From an uncultured Oscillospiraceae bacterium (lineage in GTDB: Bacteria; Bacillota; Clostridia; Oscillospirales; Acutalibacteraceae): 64,000 bases of DNA. The notes under the pieces are model-generated. The model had not been told where the DNA came from and made no database searches. It saw nothing but the letters and a program-made list of their open reading frames with translations. The position numbers and the translations under genes are program-made. Positions 7,914 through 19,177 of this stretch are shown here, piece by piece (the first letter of the stretch is position 1; every line of letters begins with the position of its first letter). The stretch is taken from assembly GCA_910588935.1 (NCBI GenBank), contig CAJUSM010000005.1, positions 1-64,000 on the forward strand, given 5' to 3'.

Positions 7914-8708
7914 ATGGAGGACGCAAGGAAAAGGCTGGAAAATATAAAAATGTTTGTGCTGGATATGGACGGCACCATATATCTTGGAGATACCCTGTTT
8001 CCCTTTACCCAGAATTTTTTGCGGGAAACCAGAGCCAGGGGCAGAGACTTCTGCTTTTTTACCAACAACAGTTCTAAAAATCGAGAGGCCTATCTTTCCC
8101 GGCTGGCAGGAATGGGGATCCAGGTGCCTCCGGAAAAAATGCTGATTTCCAATGGGGTAATTCTGGAGTGGCTGGCTGCCAACCGGCCGGGGAAATCCGC
8201 CTATGTGGTGGGCACACCGGCCCTAGAGGAGGATTTCCGCCAGGCCGGAATTCCTATGGCCTGCACGGCCCCCGACTATGTGGTGCTGGGCTTTGACACC
8301 AGCCTGACCTATGAAAAGCTCCGGCTGGCCTGTCATTTTATCCGGAATGGGGCAGAGTTTTTTGGAGTTAACCCAGATCTAAACTGCCCGGTAGAAGGGG
8401 GCTTTATCCCAGACTGCGGCTCTATCGCGGCTTTGGTCAAGGCTTCTACCGGGGTGCAGTGCGAGTTTTTCGGCAAACCCTCCCGGCATTGCCTAGACTA
8501 CATTATGAGAAAAACCAACTGCAAAGAGGAAGAACTTGCAGTAATCGGCGATAGGCTTTACACAGACATCGCTCTGGCAGCCGGGACAAAGGCTTTATCA
8601 ATTTTGGTAATGAGTGGGGAGACCACAAAGGAAATGCTGAAAGAAAGCCCCTGGCAGCCGGACTTGGTTTGGGAGAACCTGGCGGCGTTGGGAAAAGACC
8701 TTTTTTGA
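7914..8708 (+). CDS. HAD-IIA family sugar/nucleotide phosphatase (NagD-like)
   Basis: A 264-residue phosphatase. Motif I is LDMDGTIY near residue 16 with both catalytic aspartates, motif II is FFTNNSS, and the C-terminal GDRLYTD holds the metal-binding acid. Between them is the HAD-IIA cap, with GKPS before motif IV. NagD-like enzymes hydrolyse nucleotide or sugar phosphates. Its position 10 bases after glmS hints at a role near amino-sugar metabolism, but the substrate cannot be read from the sequence. Confidence 0.88.
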   Translation: MEDARKRLENIKMFVLDMDGTIYLGDTLFPFTQNFLRETRARGRDFCFFTNNSSKNREAYLSRLAGMGIQVPPEKMLISNGVILEWLAANRPGKSAYVVGTPALEEDFRQAGIPMACTAPDYVVLGFDTSLTYEKLRLACHFIRNGAEFFGVNPDLNCPVEGGFIPDCGSIAALVKASTGVQCEFFGKPSRHCLDYIMRKTNCKEEELAVIGDRLYTDIALAAGTKALSILVMSGETTKEMLKESPWQPDLVWENLAALGKDLF

Positions 8709-8736
8709 CACGGCAATATAAAGCCCCGAAAAGAGG

Positions 8737-8768
8737 CAGATGCTCAGCAAGAGGGCATCTGTTCTTTT
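8737..8768 (+). terminator. Rho-independent terminator after the HAD gene
   Basis: CAGATGC (8737-8743) pairs with GCATCTG (8755-8761), followed by a T-rich run. It separates the glmS unit from the pilus operon. Confidence 0.8.
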
Positions 8769-8771
8769 TTC

Positions 8772-8800
8772 TTTACAAATTTCTGAAAATAGAGTAAAAT
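8772..8800 (+). promoter_or_regulatory. Promoter of the pilus-like operon
   Basis: TTTACA (8772-8777), 17-bp spacer, TAAAAT (8795-8800), about 50 bases before the first gene of the operon. Part of the upstream terminator T-run is directly adjacent. Confidence 0.7.
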
Positions 8801-8850
8801 AATACCGTATTATTCTGCGGCACTTTACGCTGCCCACAACGGAGGTTCCC

Positions 8851-9894
8851 ATGAAAAAAGAAATCTCACACGAAACCATTGCCGGCCTATGCCTAGAGCT
8901 CTCTATGCTTCTCCACGCCGGCGTGGCTGTGGCCGACGGCCTTTTGCTAATGGGCGAGGAGGAGCCGGAGGGCCCCTATAAAAAAATGCTGGGGGAAATG
9001 GCGGATATGGTGGACAGCGGGGAGACTCTTTCCGCTGCCATGAAATCTACCGAGGCTTTCCCTTCCTATGTCTGCGGCCTGGCAGAGGTAGGGGAACAAT
9101 CCGGGCGCACCGAGGAGGCACTTTCCGCGCTGGCCCAATACTATGAAAACCGCGCCAGGCTGGACCGGCGGCTACGCAGCGCCCTGCTCTATCCCGCTGC
9201 CATGCTGGCCCTAATGCTAGTGGTTATCACTGTCCTGCTGGTACAGGTGCTGCCCATTTTTGACGATGTCTATGCCTCGTTAGGCGGGCGGCTTACCGGC
9301 GTGGCCGGAGGCCTGCTGGCCATTGGCCGCGGTCTGGATGCCGCCATGCCTTTGCTACTGCTCCTGTTGGCTGCCATTGTGGCTTTCTTTATTCTGTTTA
9401 CCTTGGTGGGCAGTTTCCGAGACAAGATAACCGGCTTTTGGAAAAGCTGGCGGGGAGACAAGGGGGTCTCCCGCCAAATGAATACCGCCAGACTGGCCCA
9501 GGCGTTGGCTATGGGTATGGCCAGCGGCCTGCCCTTGGAACAGGCTGTGGATTTGGCTGGCAACCTGATGGCCGATGTGCCCGCTGCCCAAGAAAGATGT
9601 AAAAACTGCCTGAACCGTATGGACGAAGGCCAGCCAATGGCTGCCGCCATGAAAGAGAGCGGCCTGCTCCCCGCTCCCCAGTGCCGGCTGCTAGAGCTTG
9701 GCCAGCGCAGCGGGGCAGGGGATTCCGCCATGGAGAAGATTGCCCAGGATCTGGCGGAAGAGAGCGAGGCCGCCTTGGAAGATCAAGTTAGCCGGGCAGA
9801 GCCTGCGCTGGTTCTGGTTTGCTCGGTATTGGTCGGCTTAATCCTGCTCTCTGTAATGCTGCCGCTGATGGACATTATGGCGGCAATTGGGTGA
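8851..9894 (+). CDS. Type II secretion / type IV pilus inner-membrane platform protein (GspF/PilC family)
   Basis: A 347-residue polytopic membrane protein with two repeats of the T2SF domain, about residues 5-120 and 205-330. Membrane segments lie near 110-135, 160-185 and 320-345. The repeat hallmarks are LSMLLHAGVAVADGL with GEQSGRTEEAL, then MASGLPLEQAVDLA with ELGQRSGAGDSAMEKIA. The platform couples a cytoplasmic ATPase to pilin extraction and assembly. It is the first gene after the promoter, and GGAGG precedes the ATG. It is somewhat shorter than typical PilC proteins of about 400 residues. Confidence 0.88.
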   Translation: MKKEISHETIAGLCLELSMLLHAGVAVADGLLLMGEEEPEGPYKKMLGEMADMVDSGETLSAAMKSTEAFPSYVCGLAEVGEQSGRTEEALSALAQYYENRARLDRRLRSALLYPAAMLALMLVVITVLLVQVLPIFDDVYASLGGRLTGVAGGLLAIGRGLDAAMPLLLLLLAAIVAFFILFTLVGSFRDKITGFWKSWRGDKGVSRQMNTARLAQALAMGMASGLPLEQAVDLAGNLMADVPAAQERCKNCLNRMDEGQPMAAAMKESGLLPAPQCRLLELGQRSGAGDSAMEKIAQDLAEESEAALEDQVSRAEPALVLVCSVLVGLILLSVMLPLMDIMAAIG

Positions 9895-9904
9895 GGCCAT
9901 GGGC

Positions 9905-10231
9905 ATGAGAAGAAGGGCCCAAAGGGCTGAAACCGGAATCCGGATTGCAAAAATGCTTGCCCTGCCCGCCGCTGCCGGAGCGGTGGTTCTGTGTTTTGCC
10001 ATGGCGCTGGAAAGCTTGGACCAGGGCCGGGCGCGGGAAGGGCAGGACCAGCTGGAGCAGGCCCTGCGCAAGGGCTGCGTGGCCTGTTACGCGGCAGAAG
10101 GGGCTTATCCACAAAACTTGGACTACCTGAAGGACCACTATGGGGTACAGGTGGACAACGAGCGGTATATTGTGCACTACGAGATATACGGCGAAAATCT
10201 CATGCCAAATATTACGGTGTTGGAGAGATAG
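9905..10231 (+). CDS. Small pilin-like membrane protein
   Basis: A 108-residue protein with a basic start (MRRRAQRAETGIRIAK), one membrane segment (MLALPAAAGAVVLCFAMAL) and an outside domain. The segment CVACYAAEGAYPQNLDYLKDHYGV resembles the YYxxNGxYPxxLxxL strand of major pseudopilins. No GF-type prepilin cleavage site is visible. The ATG at 9905 has GGTGAGG eight bases upstream; ATG 9899 would be too close to it. I infer a pseudopilin role mainly from operon context. Confidence 0.6.
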   Translation: MRRRAQRAETGIRIAKMLALPAAAGAVVLCFAMALESLDQGRAREGQDQLEQALRKGCVACYAAEGAYPQNLDYLKDHYGVQVDNERYIVHYEIYGENLMPNITVLER

Positions 10232-10238
10232 GAAACTT

Positions 10239-10730
10239 ATGAAGAGAAAATTAGTAAAGCATCAGCTGGACGGTTTGATGGCCCTTTTGCTTTTCGCCAT
10301 ATTCGCCGTTTGCGTGCTCATTGTGCTGCTTACGGGGGCTAAGGCCTACCGCCGGCTAACCGCCCGGGACCAAGAGGCTTACCAGGCCAGAACCTGTGTC
10401 CAGTATCTTGCCCAGCGGGTGCGCCAGGCAGACCGGCGGGACGGCATTGCGCTGGAGGAGGACTTCCAGGGCACACAGGCCCTGCTGCTGGACGCGGACC
10501 AGGAATACGTGACCCGGGTGTACTGCTACGAGGGATATCTTATGGAGCTGTACTGTGAAGCCGGCGCCGGGCTGGGGCCTGGGGACGGGGAGCGAATTAT
10601 GGAGGCCAAGAGCTTGCAAATGGACATTACAGGAGATACCATTGCAATGAAAGTGGTTACCGGAGCCCAGGACCAGGAAAGGGAATCGGTTTTAACCATT
10701 TCCCTGCGGAGCAAAAACGGAACCACATAA
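10239..10730 (+). CDS. DUF4860-like minor pseudopilin
   Basis: A 163-residue protein with one N-terminal membrane helix (HQLDGLMALLLFAIFAVCVLIVLL) and an extracytoplasmic beta-rich domain. DUF4860 proteins accompany type IV pilus genes in Clostridia. The DG-LMALLLF junction resembles a prepilin cleavage site, but the conserved glutamate at mature position 5 is absent. The ATG at 10239 begins MKRKLVKHQ; the longer frame from 10140 overlaps the previous gene. Probably a minor tip or initiating pilin. Confidence 0.65.
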   Translation: MKRKLVKHQLDGLMALLLFAIFAVCVLIVLLTGAKAYRRLTARDQEAYQARTCVQYLAQRVRQADRRDGIALEEDFQGTQALLLDADQEYVTRVYCYEGYLMELYCEAGAGLGPGDGERIMEAKSLQMDITGDTIAMKVVTGAQDQERESVLTISLRSKNGTT

Positions 10731-10764
10731 GGAAACCAGCACACCCCGAGAAAGGACTGTAACA

Positions 10765-11136
10765 ATGAAAAGCAAAGCGCCCCTGGTTATGATGGAACAG
10801 ATGGTGATGATTTTGGTATTTGCTCTGGCTGCCGCCCTGTGCCTGCAGGCCTTTGTTCTCTCCAATTCCCTTTCAGAGCAGGGCCAGGCCCGGGATCAGG
10901 CCGTGGTACTCTGCGAAAACGCCGCGGAAACAGTAAAAATTGGCCCCCAGGAAAGCTTTGTGGCCTATTATGACGAAGCCTGGCAGCAAGCACAGGCACC
11001 CTCTGTTTACCGGCTGGAGGTAAACGGACTGCCACAGGAGCTGGAAACCCTTTGCCAGGCCAAGGCACGGGTCCTTCGGGAGGCAGACGGGGAAGAGCTT
11101 TATAGCCTGGGCTATGCTTGGCAGGAGGTGGACTAA
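10765..11136 (+). CDS. Pseudopilin-like protein with Glu5-type helix
   Basis: A 123-residue protein. The start MKSKAPLVMMEQMVMILVF aligns with the prepilin pattern in which a glutamate sits five residues after the cleavage point (LVMME), but the residue before the cleavage point would be Pro, not Gly. The rest is a single amphipathic helix and a small domain. This resembles GspI-type minor pseudopilins. Whether it is processed by a prepilin peptidase is unclear, and none is encoded here. Confidence 0.6.
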   Translation: MKSKAPLVMMEQMVMILVFALAAALCLQAFVLSNSLSEQGQARDQAVVLCENAAETVKIGPQESFVAYYDEAWQQAQAPSVYRLEVNGLPQELETLCQAKARVLREADGEELYSLGYAWQEVD

Positions 11137-11541
11137 ATGGCAAAACGGGAAAGGTCGGGGTTTGCCCCGCCGGCTTTGGGGGGCAGCTCGCTGCTGGTAG
11201 TATTTGCAGTGCTCTGCCTAACAGTATTCGCCTTGCTCAGCCTTTCCACGGTTCGGGCGGATTCCCGCCTGGGGGAGGCCTCGGCAAAGGCTGTGACCCA
11301 GTACTATGGCGCCGATGCCCAGGCTCAGGAGATTCTGGCCCGTCTCCGCCTGGGAGAGCAGCCACAAGGCGTGGAGAACAGCGGGGATATCTATTTTTAT
11401 AACTGTGAAATATCCCCCACCCAAGAGCTGGTGGTAACCGTATGGGTGAAGGACGGCGATTTTGAAATTTACGAGTGGTACACCAGGGCTACCGGAGAGT
11501 GGACACCCCAGGATAGAATTCGGGTATGGAACGGCGAGTAA
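11137..11541 (+). CDS. Single-pass pilin-like protein (GspK/PilX-like by position)
   Basis: A 134-residue protein starting directly after the stop of the previous gene. It has a basic N-terminus, a GG-SSLLVVFAVLCLTVFALLSL membrane segment without Glu5, and an outside domain with several aromatic strands (IYFYNCEI, WVKDGDFEIYEWY). Lack of Glu5 is a feature of GspK, which caps pseudopili. The assignment is inference from architecture and operon position. Confidence 0.55.
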   Translation: MAKRERSGFAPPALGGSSLLVVFAVLCLTVFALLSLSTVRADSRLGEASAKAVTQYYGADAQAQEILARLRLGEQPQGVENSGDIYFYNCEISPTQELVVTVWVKDGDFEIYEWYTRATGEWTPQDRIRVWNGE

Positions 11542-11563
11542 TTTGAAGAAAGGCAGCGACACA

Positions 11564-12622
11564 ATGGAAAAGGTTTTGGAATATTTGCAGCGGGCCGTGC
11601 ACGATCAGGCCTCCGATCTCTTTATTGTCAGCGGCAGCCCGGTGTGCGAAAAGCTGGAGAACCGGCTGGTTCGGATGAACAGCGACCAGCTTTTCCCCCA
11701 GCACACCGAGGCCCTGATTACCGAGCTCTACCAAATGGCCGGCCGCCCTATGGAGCGCTTTGCCGAAAAGGGGGACGATGATTTTTCTTGCCCGGTGCCT
11801 GGCTTAGCCCGGTTTCGGGTAAATACCTACCGCCAGCGGGGCTCTATGGCGGCGGTGGTCCGGGTGGTTTCCTTCGATATCCCAGACTGGCAGAGCCTGC
11901 ACATCCCATCCCAGGTGATGGACCTGGCCCAGCTGCACAGCGGTATGGTGCTGGTTACCGGCACTGCCGGTAGCGGAAAATCTACCACCCAGGCCTGCAT
12001 TATTGATGCCATCAACCGTTCCCGGGACGCCCACATTATTACTCTGGAAGATCCCATTGAGTACCTGCACCGGAACCAAAAAAGCATTGTGAGCCAGCGG
12101 GAAATTGCCATAGATACGGCAGACTATTTGGCCGCCCTGCGGGCCTGCCTGCGCCAGGCCCCAGACGTAATGCTGGTGGGGGAAATGCGGGACCACGAGA
12201 CCATCCGCACCGCTATGACGGCGGCGGAAACCGGCCATTTGCTTATTGCTACCCTGCACACCAAGGGCACAGTGAATACCATAGACAGAATTGTAGATAC
12301 CTTCCCGGGGGACCAGCAGGGCCAGGTTCGGGCCCAGCTATCTATGGTTCTCGGCGCGGTGGTCTCTCAGCAGCTAGTACCAGGTGTCAGCGGCGAGCTG
12401 GTGCCGGCCTTTGAGGTAATGCGTATCAACAGTGCCATTCGCAGCCTAATCCGAGATAGCAAAACCCACCAGATTGACAGTGCCATTGCCGCCGGCGCGG
12501 CGGAAGGCATGATGACAATGGATCAATCTATTTTGCGCCTGGTAAAGGCTGGGCTGGTGGACAAAGAAACCGCCCTGAATTATAGTGAGAACCCTGACCA
12601 GATGCGCAGGCGGCTGGGTTGA
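11564..12622 (+). CDS. pilT: PilT-family pilus retraction ATPase
   Basis: A 352-residue hexameric secretion ATPase. Walker A is GTAGSGKST near residue 132, the Walker B region is MLVGEMRDHET near 202, and the histidine box is ATLHTKGT near 228. It carries AIRSLIRD near residue 291, matching the AIRNLIRE motif that marks PilT retraction motors rather than PilB assembly motors. The ATG at 11564 is 22 bases after the previous stop. It is the only motor ATPase in the operon, which is notable for a pilus system. Confidence 0.88.
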   Translation: MEKVLEYLQRAVHDQASDLFIVSGSPVCEKLENRLVRMNSDQLFPQHTEALITELYQMAGRPMERFAEKGDDDFSCPVPGLARFRVNTYRQRGSMAAVVRVVSFDIPDWQSLHIPSQVMDLAQLHSGMVLVTGTAGSGKSTTQACIIDAINRSRDAHIITLEDPIEYLHRNQKSIVSQREIAIDTADYLAALRACLRQAPDVMLVGEMRDHETIRTAMTAAETGHLLIATLHTKGTVNTIDRIVDTFPGDQQGQVRAQLSMVLGAVVSQQLVPGVSGELVPAFEVMRINSAIRSLIRDSKTHQIDSAIAAGAAEGMMTMDQSILRLVKAGLVDKETALNYSENPDQMRRRLG

Positions 12623-12635
12623 GGAGGGAATGGCC

Positions 12636-13553
12636 ATGAAGAAAAAAGCGTTGTTTGGGGCAAAAGTTCTGCTGCTGGGCGCGGTGGTGATTGGCCTGGG
12701 CATGGCAACCTGGAAGATGCAGGATTACCATAAGGGTGCCCAGGACTACAGCGAGGCCGCCCAGCTGGCCGGGATCTCCAAGGAGGCCTTTGGGGCCATT
12801 CAGGCCCCGGAAAGCCGGCCAGAACCGGACGCCCACCCCACTGCCTCTTCCTCATCTTCCACAGCCTCCCAGCCGGCAGAGAATGCTTCCGAGAGCTCTG
12901 AGCCAGAGGACTGGGAAGAAGATTCGTCCCCAGAGGAGGAGCCGCTGCCGCCAGAGCAGAACACTGCCGACCCCTATATCCAGGCCCTAGCCCAGGTGGA
13001 CTTAAACGCCCTGCGCCTCACCAACCCAGAAGTGGTGGGCTGGATCGCCATTCCTGGTACCGATGTGTTCTATCCGGTGCTGCAGACAGATAACAACCAG
13101 CACTACCTGAACTATACCTGGAAGAATGAGAGCAGCTCGGTAGGGGCAATTTTTTTGGAGAGCACCAATAAGCCGGATCTGAGTGGCTACAACACCTTGG
13201 TATATGGCCACCAGATGATGGATGGCTCCATGTTCGGCAGGCTTTCTGATTTCGGGAAAGAGGGCTATTGGCGGGAACATCCCAGCGTCTATATGGTTAC
13301 AGATGCAGGCGTGAAAAAATACAATGTTTTTTCGGCGTTTGAGGTTGGTGTGCGGGATATTGTATATCGGCTGGACTTGGAAGAAAGCAAGCTGCAGCAG
13401 GATTTTATAGATTTCTGTGTGAGCAACTCCGCGATTGATACGGGAATTGTGCCTGGCACAGATGAGAAAATGCTGACGCTTTCCACTTGCACAGGCTGGG
13501 GCTATGCCACCCGATGGGTGGTTGTGGCGGCGGAGGATAAAGGCACAGCCTGA
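12636..13553 (+). CDS. Class B sortase
   Basis: A 305-residue transpeptidase with an N-terminal membrane anchor (residues 6-25) and a long Ser/Glu/Pro-rich linker (about 55-110). The catalytic domain has His near 191 in VYGHQMM, Cys285 in LSTCTGWG and Arg293 in ATRWVV, the complete sortase triad. Sortases attach surface proteins to peptidoglycan or link pilins covalently. The ATG at 12636 is preferred over 12630 because GAGGAGGG lies seven bases upstream of it. It is the last gene of the pilus-like operon. No LPXTG-type substrate is apparent in the window. Confidence 0.88.
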   Translation: MKKKALFGAKVLLLGAVVIGLGMATWKMQDYHKGAQDYSEAAQLAGISKEAFGAIQAPESRPEPDAHPTASSSSSTASQPAENASESSEPEDWEEDSSPEEEPLPPEQNTADPYIQALAQVDLNALRLTNPEVVGWIAIPGTDVFYPVLQTDNNQHYLNYTWKNESSSVGAIFLESTNKPDLSGYNTLVYGHQMMDGSMFGRLSDFGKEGYWREHPSVYMVTDAGVKKYNVFSAFEVGVRDIVYRLDLEESKLQQDFIDFCVSNSAIDTGIVPGTDEKMLTLSTCTGWGYATRWVVVAAEDKGTA

Positions 13554-13655
13554 GGTGCTATAGGCTCCAGAACCCCCACGGGAAGATCAGCTAAGGCCAA
13601 GTATCCAATCTGGGCTTTTGCCTCCGCTTTGGTGGGTAGCTGGGTAAAACCAAAA

Positions 13656-13728
13656 ATTCGGGATGTAGTCCCGACAGTCCTTGACCTTATGAGGAGAAGG
13701 GCTGCCGGGATTTCATCCCGAATTTTTT
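13656..13728. terminator. Bidirectional terminator between the sortase gene and the atp operon
   Basis: ATTCGGGATG (13656-13665) pairs with CATCCCGAAT (13714-13723), with T runs on both strands. It can end the sortase transcript (+) and the atp transcript (-). A second hairpin follows at 13736-13765 (GAAAGCCTTGGGC / GCCCGAGGCTTTC). The left arm shares the string ATTCGGGATGTAG with a hairpin at 40372-40401. Confidence 0.75.
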
Positions 13729-13796
13729 GTGCGGCGAAAGCCTTGGGCTGCCGCCCGAGGCTTTCGTTCCTATATCATAGCAATATCTTAGATTTT

Positions 13797-14215
13797 TTAC
13801 TCCATATGCCCTGTAGAGGACTTTACCCGCAGCCGGTTTAGCGCCCGAGCCAAAGTGGCCTGGGCCACCTGGTATTCCTGCCGGCTCTTCTTTTGCAGAA
13901 TTGCCTCCATGGCTTCATCCGCTTCCCGGCGGGCCCGGGCGGCGTCGATGTCCTCTGGGCGTTCGGCAGAGTCTACCAGCACCAGCACCTCGTTGTGCTC
14001 TACCTTTACCATGCCAGGAGAAATAGCGGCGGTCTGGGTTTCCTCCCCAGGCCTGCGATACCGCATGGTTCCTGGCAGAATTGCCGCGATCATACTGCTG
14101 TGGTGGGCCAGGATGCAGTGCTCCCCGTCTGAGGTGGGGATGGTCAGGCTTTCGCAAGGACCCTCATAAAAGGTTTTGTCTGCCGCCAGAATATGGACCT
14201 GGAACGCCGCTGCCA

Positions 14216-14216
<1 letters not shown>
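13797..14216 (-). CDS. atpC: F1 ATP synthase epsilon subunit
   Basis: A 139-residue epsilon subunit of the central stalk. The N-terminal beta-sandwich is seen in FQVHILAADKTFYEGPCESLTIPTSDGEHCILAHH, and the C-terminal helical hairpin in ARRREADEAMEAI with RALNRLRVK. It links the rotor to the c-ring and can inhibit ATP hydrolysis. Its ATG overlaps the atpD stop by one base. It is the last gene of the operon. Confidence 0.93.
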
Positions 14217-16516
<2,300 letters not shown>

Positions 16517-16527
<11 letters not shown>

Positions 16528-18277
16528 GCTTTCTGCTTTGGAGGTAGCTTTCCAGGAATTCCTTGGAAAGGGTTATCAGCTCCTCCCGGTCGTCCTCAAA
16601 GAGCTGGCCGGTTTGGTCTGCTCTGCGGCAGATGTCCGGAGATTCTCTTTCCACAAACTCCAGCAGCCTTTTCCGGAAATCCTCCATCTCCTCCAAGGGG
16701 ATATCCTGCATGATATGGCCCATGGCCGCGGTGAGGATGATTACCTGGCGGTGCTGGCTGAAGGGGCTGTACTGGGGCTGGCGGAGCAGGCGCATAAGGC
16801 CCTGGCCATAGGACAGCTGGCGCTTGGTGGCATCGTCCAAATCGCTGGAAAACTGGGTAAAGACCTCCATTTCCCGGTACTGAGCCAGCTCTAGGCGGAT
16901 GGCTCCCGCGGCGGACTTCATAGCCTTGGTTTGGGCGTCGCCGCCCACACGGGATACGGAAAGGCCCACGTTTACCGCCGGCCGCTGGCCTGAAAAGAAC
17001 AGGTCGCTTTCTAGGAAAATCTGGCCATCGGTAATAGAGATAATATTGGTGGGGATATAGGCGGAAACGTCCCCTGCCTGGGTCTCCACAATAGGCAGGG
17101 CAGTCATGCTCCCTCCCCCCAAATCGTCGGAAAGATGGGCGGCACGTTCTAGCAGCCGAGAGTGGAGATAGAACACGTCCCCAGGAAAGGCCTCTCGACC
17201 GGGGGAGCGCTCCAGCAGCAGGCTTAGGGCACGGTAGGCAATGGCATGCTTAGAGAGGTCATCGTATACAATAAGCACGTCTCGGCCCTGGTACATATAG
17301 TATTCTCCCAAAGCGCAGCCGGCATAGGGGGCAATGTACTGCAAAGCGGCAGAGGCCCCAGCGGGGGCGGTAACAATGGTGGTGTACTCCATGGCCCCCC
17401 GGCGGCTGAGATTTTCCGCCAGCTGTGCCACAGAGCTGGACTTTTGGCCAATGGCCACATAGATGCACACCACATTTTTTCCCTTCTGGTTCAAAATGGT
17501 GTCCAAGGCAATGGCGGTTTTTCCGGTCTGCCGGTCGCCGATAATCAGCTCTCGCTGGCCTCGGCCAATGGGGAACATGGAGTCAATGGCCAGCAGGCCG
17601 GTTTCCATGGGCCTGTTCACAGGCTGCCGGTCCAGGATGCTAGGGGCAGGGGCTTCAATAGGACGGTGGGTTTCGGCCTCAATATGGCCCTTGCCGTCTA
17701 CCGGGATGCCCAGGGCATCCACCACCCGGCCTAAAAAGCCATCTCCTACCCGCATAGCGGCGGTTTTCATTGTGCGGCGCACAATGCTGCCAGCCACAAT
17801 CTCTTGGCTGTCTCCAAAAAGTATGCAGCTCAGGTCATCCCGGCGCAGGTCCTGAACCATGCCCTTTACCCCAGAGGAGAACACCAGCACCTCGCCATAC
17901 TGGGCGTGGGTTAGGCCGCCTACAGTGGCGATTTCCCCATCTACCGTAAGCACCTGGCCTATTTCCTCAGGGACCAGGTTCAGCTCCCATTCGTCCATGG
18001 TTTGGCGGATTAAGGGGAGCAGGTCGTCCTGGCCGGGGCGCAGCTGGCGCAGGTAGTCCTGAAACTGACGGATACGGCCATGGGGGGTCCAGTCATAGAT
18101 ATCGGAGCCCACCTGCAGCCGGAAACCGGTTTTAATCCCAGGGTCATGCTCCCATTTTAGGGGAACCTCCCTGCGGTACTTATCCTGAAGAAACCGGGAG
18201 AACCGCTCCAGCTGCTGGGAGCTGGGCTCTTTGGCGCTGCGCAGCAGAGCCGATAAATAGCCCCTATCGTTTCTCAT
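16517..18277 (-). CDS. atpA: Fusion of F1 delta-subunit C-terminal domain to complete F1 alpha subunit
   Basis: A 586-residue protein, about 80 residues longer than a normal alpha subunit. Residues 17-78 align without gaps to the C-terminal domain of E. coli delta (AtpH): QQLERFSRFLQDKYRREVPL, then DPGIKTGFRLQVGSDIYDW and HGRIRQFQDYLRQL. From about residue 83 the full alpha subunit follows: Walker A GDRQTGKTA near 247, YAGCALGEYY, GREAFPGDVFYLHSRLLERAA and the VGLSVSRVGG signature. The ATG at 18277 has GAGGGAGG about seven bases upstream. It overlaps atpF by 14 bases, so there is no room for a separate atpH. The N-terminal helical domain of delta is absent. Fusion is read directly from the frame; its effect on the stator is unknown. 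Confidence 0.92.
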
Positions 18278-18761
18278 GGGCGCTGCCTCCCTCTGCCAGA
18301 TTTAAAAACTGGTCGAAGGGGTCTGTATCTGGATGAAAAGCCAGCATTTCCACGGCCTCCGTGGCCAGCTTTTTCAGCTCCCGCTGCGACGCTTTCAGGG
18401 CCCGGTCCTGGGTCTGTTCAGCCTGGGCCTGGGCTTTGGCCACAATCTCCTGGGCCTGGGTTTGGGCAATGGCCAGCTGCTCCCGGGCAGATTTCTCCAC
18501 GGCTTTCTGGGCCTCGGCCCGGGCCTGGTGGAGCTCCTCGTCGGCCTGGTCCAGCTTTTGCTGGTACTGGGCCTTAATTCTTTCAGCCTCTTCCAGCTTG
18601 CCGGCAGCCTCCTTTTCCAGGTTTTGGTAGTGCTCTTCCCGCTTGGCAATAAACTGCTTAACCGGCTTATACAGCAGGAAGTACAGGCCGCCGGTGAGAA
18701 TGGCCAGGTTCAGCCAGTGCAGCAGAATCTGCTGCCAGTCGATATTCAGTGGAATATTCAT
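18264..18761 (-). CDS. atpF: Fo ATP synthase b subunit
   Basis: A 165-residue peripheral-stalk subunit with one N-terminal membrane helix (LLHWLNLAILTGGLYFLLYKPV) and a long charged coiled coil. The ATG at 18761 gives MNIPLNIDWQQI, the usual start of this family; a GTG at 18770 is the upstream alternative. The C-terminus would normally meet the delta C-terminal domain, which here is carried on the alpha subunit. Its end overlaps the start of the fused atpA. Confidence 0.93.
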   Translation of the reverse strand: MNIPLNIDWQQILLHWLNLAILTGGLYFLLYKPVKQFIAKREEHYQNLEKEAAGKLEEAERIKAQYQQKLDQADEELHQARAEAQKAVEKSAREQLAIAQTQAQEIVAKAQAQAEQTQDRALKASQRELKKLATEAVEMLAFHPDTDPFDQFLNLAEGGSAHEKR

Positions 18762-18775
18762 CCCTGCCACCTGCC

Positions 18776-19156
<381 letters not shown>

Positions 19157-19177
19157 TCAGATAATGCAAAGCATTGG

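Noticed and set aside
18262..18290. Lost atpH due to an assembly gap
   Set aside because: atpF and the fused atpA overlap in the sequence with a clear ribosome site, so nothing is missing between them.
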